The notes beneath the pieces were generated by a model that did no database searches, had not been told where the DNA came from, and worked only from the letters and a program-made list of their open reading frames with translations. Positions 60,137-64,000 of a stretch of DNA of 64,000 bases are shown one piece after another. Each line of letters opens with the position of its first letter. Position 1 is the first letter of the stretch. Location: positions 1,920,111 to 1,984,110 of the forward strand of contig WBVU01000010.1 in the NCBI GenBank assembly GCA_009192285.1. The letters are read 5' to 3'. Made by a program: the position numbers and the translations under genes. The DNA comes from Morchella semilibera. Its lineage: Eukaryota; Ascomycota; Pezizomycetes; Pezizales; Morchellaceae.

Positions 60137-63002
60137 ATGGCACAAGAACACGATACGTCTGTAGTGGTTACAGTTGTAATGATATGCTTGGGGCTGTCAT
60201 TTGTTGCGGTATTACTTCGACTTATATCTAGAGGGTTAATTTTGAAGAATGTTAAAGCCGACGACTGGCTGATTATGCTTGCTTGGGTATGTGATTATTG
60301 TAAAAGGCGCTCGTGGGAAATAAGACCCTGGAATGTTTCGTGCTAATTTCAAACCATATAGGTTCTATCTTTTGGGGTTGCCTTCTCCATATGTTTAGGT
60401 ACCAAATATGGGCTAGGGCATGATAATATTTCTGAAAAGAACCAAGTACTAGAACGGAAGGTAGGTTATCCTTAAGTTCTAATTTTCATCCCAGTGATTT
60501 AAAAAAGACTCTAAAGATTCGATGGCCGTCTCAATAGACACAATTTGTATACACTTTGCTATATGTAAGTGATCTTATGGAGGCCCTGGTTTCAATTATC
60601 TCTAACAATTATAGCAACCTGCACTGATGGCGACAAAAACCTCGATATTGCTATTCTATCTCAGCATATCTCAAAATTTCAAGGTGGTCCAGTGGGGAAA
60701 CTGGGCAACATTAGTTGTGGTTAATATTGGGGGCCTTGTGATGACGTTCCTAGTTGCTTTCCAATGCAAACCGGTAATCACTGACCTACAAATAAATAAA
60801 CAAAAGCCCTTTAAAACAAAGCTAATCAGTGCTTTAAGCTGTCCGCCACCTTCTTAGCAAATATACCTACAACGGCCAAGTGCATTGAGACATATGCGCT
60901 TATCTATACATCAGCACCCCTTAATGTCATTACCGACCTACTAATATTGATCCTGCCAATGCCGGTACTGACATCACTTCGATTGCCAAAGAAGCAGAAG
61001 GTTATTTTGATTGCGGTATTTGCTGTGGGCGGATTGTGAGTTCCTTGTTAGTTTGTGGCTGAAACTTAGCATCTTATAACTTTTAATGAATATAGGACTT
61101 CAATAGTCGGCATCATCAGGATATATTTCTTTGAGAGGGGGCTAGCAAAAGAGCATATTCATGTCGGGCTAGCAACAGACTCTCACGTCCATTCATGTAA
61201 GGAAGTCCTCCCTGTCATTAGTCTTATAATTATGTTGGGGTTTAACGTCGGGATTAAGGGAATGGCGCGATTTCATTCATGTGGAGTAGCGTTGAGATTA
61301 ATGCTGGTATCATTTGTGCTTCAGTACCAATGATTAAGCCTCTTGTTGCCAAACTATTTCCCAGTTGCATTGGTGTCTCTGGGTCATCCGCTTCCTTCGG
61401 CGACACAATTGACTCAACTTTACACCCCACTAGATTCATAACATTTGAGCCACCAAAGCCTCTTATTGCTCTCACATTCAGGGAGTCTTTAAAACCTCTT
61501 TCCTTGGTCACTGTCTTATTCTTCTTGTGGGGATTTGCATATGGATTTGTCAACACAATAAACCAGCGATTTGAGGATTTATTGAATATATCGGTAGCTA
61601 GATCGCTTGGACTCCATTCTGCATACTTTAGGTGGGTTCTGTTAAAACCCCACTCTTTTTTCGAGTTTCTAACTTTGATAATGCTTGAAGCGGATACTTT
61701 GCCGCTCCGCTCTTGTTTTCAGGGTACCTTTTGAAAACGTACGGGTTTAGGGCCACATTTATTGTTGGGCTTTGTATCAATGGTGCTGGGTGTTTAATAT
61801 TCTGGCCATCTGCTGTATTGAGGAGTTACGCTGGATTCTGTATTTCCATGGTGGTCCTGGGGATAGGCCTCGCAACGTAAGTGACCCACATTAACACAAC
61901 CGGGTGAACTTAGCTAAGGGACGATAAAGGATTGAACTTGCAGCGAACCCATTTATAGTCTTGTGCGGCCCCCAGAAATATTGCGAATCCCGTCTCTGCA
62001 TTTCACAAGGATTTCAAGCGGTTGGGTCTTTAATCGGGCCTATCGTGGCAAGTCAGGTTCTACCTGAGTTGGTAGTAAGTGAAACCTCACTTGGAGGTGT
62101 GCAATGGGTATATCTAGGGATTGCATTTTTCGTCTTTCTGTTAGCGATTGCATTCTACTATTCCAAAATCCCCGAGGTCGAGTATGTTTACTTCATCATC
62201 CCTTTGACCTTGATTTTGCTGGCTGACTACGGGAATTTCCAGAGATACCGACTTCCCCACAAGAACTGAGCGGCATGGTTCTACTTCACTATGGAAGGGC
62301 AAATATGCTATGGGATTTGTATGGAGTATTATAGCCCAGTTCCTATACACTGGCGTTCAAGAGGTCTTTTCTAGGTTTTCTGGTACATATCTTGGCCAAG
62401 GGACCTCGGCGGTTTATAGCTTTTCAACAACAAGCCATGGCCTGTTCGTCGCTGGAAGATTTGTTGCAGGCTTTGCAATGCTTGCCTTACGACAACGTTA
62501 TATTTTGCTTGTTGCTGTAGCGGGTTGTACAGTTAGTACGGCATTTGCTCTTACCACAGAAAGTATGAGCACTGGAAATGTGATGATTCAGCTGATTTGG
62601 TTTTTTGAGGTAAGCTTTGACGTTCCTTCTGGGCGCTCCTTTTGCTGAAATTTGCGCTAGTCATCTATCTTCCCAATTGTTCTTGCTACAGCCATCCGTG
62701 GCCGCGGGAAGCTCACAAAAGATGGTGCGAAATACCAAGTCTCTTCCACTGTCGGGGCCACAATTTTCCCACCACTATATTATTCAATTCATAAAAAAAG
62801 TAACCCTCGGTACGCCATGAGTGTTCCACTCTCGGTTTTTGCTATACTAGCTATATACCCTATGTATCTATGTATCTCGTCAACAGAACGGAAACGGTTA
62901 GATAGATCAGATTGCACGGAAGATGTACCTGAAGATAGCGAGAGGCCTATTGTTCTACAAGACATGAAGCCTGGTAGGCGGGAATATCTTGAGGTGATAT
63001 AA
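60137..63002 (+). CDS. fusion of Pth11-type rhodopsin domain and FucP-type MFS sugar transporter
   Basis: Eleven exons fit: 60137-60286, 60362-60460, 60538-60564, 60615-60773, 60830-61035, 61096-61196, 61259-61631, 61691-61876, 61930-62181, 62243-62609 and 62661-63002, giving 753 residues in one frame. Residues about 8-285 form the seven-helix fungal rhodopsin domain (KADDWLIMLAWV, YQPALMATKTSILLFYL, FQCKP, SAPLNVITDLLILILPMPVL, HSWNGAISFMWSSVEINAGI). After a 35-residue linker, inside the same exon 7, begins an L-fucose-permease-type transporter: FRESLKPLSLVTVLFFLWGF at 322, then GYFAAPLLFSGYLLKTYGFR, IELAANPFIVLCGPQKY, VGSLIGPIVASQVL and TAIRGRGKLTKDGAKYQVSS. All parts look intact. It may be a sugar sensor-transporter, but this is inference. 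An in-frame ATG 12 codons upstream is an alternative start. Confidence 0.85.
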
Positions 63003-63689
63003 CCATAATAGTTTATGCGGTATATATTATGAGTAGAGTGCCATGTGTATATATGCACATTTTAGTGCTTAATAATGAATTAATGGGGTTATAGAACGCT
63101 GCATAAAAAATAACGGGTTCAAGGTTAATTTGTCAGCTCCCAGACTTATTTATTACTGATCCAACTTATATGCAGGCGGATTAGGTGTTCGAAGCAGGCG
63201 CGTGTTAGGTGTACTACTTTCCCTACACCGAGTACTGTACTCAAGCGTAAACACGGCTTTAACTACCTTTTTGAATGTTAGTCGGGCTTGGAGTCCAATA
63301 CAATTAAAAATGGCTGCCTTGATCCTTTTCGGGATGGTTAATACCGGGACATATGTCCGCAGTTCCCCACGAATATATGTGCCTGATCTCACAGAACCAA
63401 GGCTTTTGGCGATGCCAGGCCCTGGTTAAGTAGGCACAGTAACCCCGGAAAATCATTAGGCTTTACGAAGGTGACGGGAAATCAAGAGCACCGTCATAAA
63501 TCCGGTTGACCGAATCTGTGGATAAACGTTTTTTTCTGCCCTAGGCTGAATATAAACCCTGCGCCTTTGATTACAAAACACAGAACTCCCGTATTCCAAG
63601 ACTTATATAAAGGGGGGGGGGGGGTGCAAGAAGGTAATTCCAGTTTCTCTGGTCACCAAACTCTCTAGAGAAAACCTAATTATATCGAG
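63003..63689. other. intergenic
   Basis: No gene seen. The right end has a TATATAAAG box near 63603 followed by a G homopolymer (63612-63624), about 80 bp before the esterase start. A 75-codon frame at 63202-63429 has no domain match. Confidence 0.6.
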
Positions 63690-64000
63690 ATGCTCGTGCA
63701 AATTCCTGTCCTTTCGACACTTCTTCTGTCGTTATCCGTCTATGCTAGCCCATTGGGCATAGATGAAGGAGCTGTATTCTCTAGAGATTCAGTTTCATCG
63801 TGGGGGGAATTCAAGAATTTGGTTGTTTTTGGTGACAGGTAGTTTCCTTTGGGTGTAAGTCTAAGTATTGATATTCTAATAACAAACCATTAGCTACACG
63901 GACGAAGGTCGGCTGGGTTATTTCTTCAGTCATAATGGATCAGCGCCACCTGTAGGATATATTCAACAGGAAGTCAGTATTTTCTTCTCTGTTCAGCAGT
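63690..64000 (+). CDS. secreted GDSL/SGNH esterase, 5' part only
   Basis: Exon 1 is 63690-63838; a GTAGTT donor and an ATTAG acceptor at 63893 join it to exon 2, which runs to the window edge (a possible donor, GTCAGT, lies near 63973). The N-terminus MLVQIPVLSTLLLSLSVYAS is a signal peptide. Splicing forms NLVVFGDSYTDEGRLGYFF, which is block I of the GDSL/SGNH hydrolases with the catalytic Ser in GDSY, followed by SHNGSAPPVGY. Fungal proteins with this start are usually secreted acetyl esterases or lipases (CE16-like); the remaining catalytic His and Asp would lie beyond the window, so completeness cannot be judged. Confidence 0.85.

Noticed and set aside
1-64000. Biosynthetic gene cluster, CRISPR array or bacterial-type operon
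   Set aside because: No polyketide, peptide or terpene synthase core; no spaced repeats; genes are intron-bearing and independently spaced.

Overview
The window is nuclear DNA from a filamentous ascomycete fungus (Pezizomycotina type; I cannot place it further). The grounds are short GT-AG introns with CTAAC-like branch sites in nearly every gene, and fungal families such as a Zn2Cys6 regulator, a Pth11-type rhodopsin domain, Pex11, a Trk potassium transporter, DUF3712-type vacuolar proteins and secreted GH3/GH127 enzymes. There are no operons, ribosome binding sites or CRISPR arrays. Exon models were built by hand from splice signals, reading phase and family conservation; every listed multi-exon model sums to whole codons.

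Layout. 0.9-8.7 kb is GC-rich: a conserved two-membrane-segment protein (-), a GH127/DUF1680 secreted hydrolase (-) and a C2-domain protein (+). 8.7-13.2 kb is gene-poor with G tracts, two G-quadruplex motifs, a tRNA-like relic and a 174-bp MITE. A hexose transporter (-) lies at 13.2-14.9 kb. A long gene desert (15-23.6 kb) leads to a short-chain dehydrogenase (+, 23.6-24.9 kb), a GH3 beta-glucosidase (-, 26.4-29.3 kb), a large DUF3712/Tag1-like vacuolar membrane protein (-, 32.2-36.4 kb), PEX11 (-, 38.5-39.3 kb) and a Zn2Cys6 transcription factor (+, 42.8-45.3 kb). Then come a frameshifted relic gene (46.6-47.2 kb), a small GPI-type secreted protein (+, 48.6 kb), an extended-SDR protein with a cysteine-rich tail (+, 50-51.7 kb), a BTB/POZ protein (+, 52.3-54 kb), a 20-exon Trk potassium transporter (-, 54.3-57.9 kb) with a MITE in intron 3, a single gene joining a Pth11-type rhodopsin domain to a FucP-type sugar transporter (+, 60.1-63.0 kb), and the start of a secreted GDSL esterase (+, runs off the end).

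Function. There is no obvious biosynthetic cluster. Carbohydrate use recurs: GH127, hexose transporter, GH3, FucP-type transporter and a GDSL esterase. Genes are mostly well separated by intergenic DNA rich in homopolymer G/C runs and in the palindrome TACATGTA, which I find about 20 times, never in a coding exon.

Most interesting items: the rhodopsin-FucP fusion, read as one continuous 753-residue model with key motifs of both halves; poly-C tracts just after the 5' splice site in five introns of four unrelated genes; the SDR protein that lacks the expected catalytic Tyr and carries CxC motifs; and two MITE families with TA target sites.
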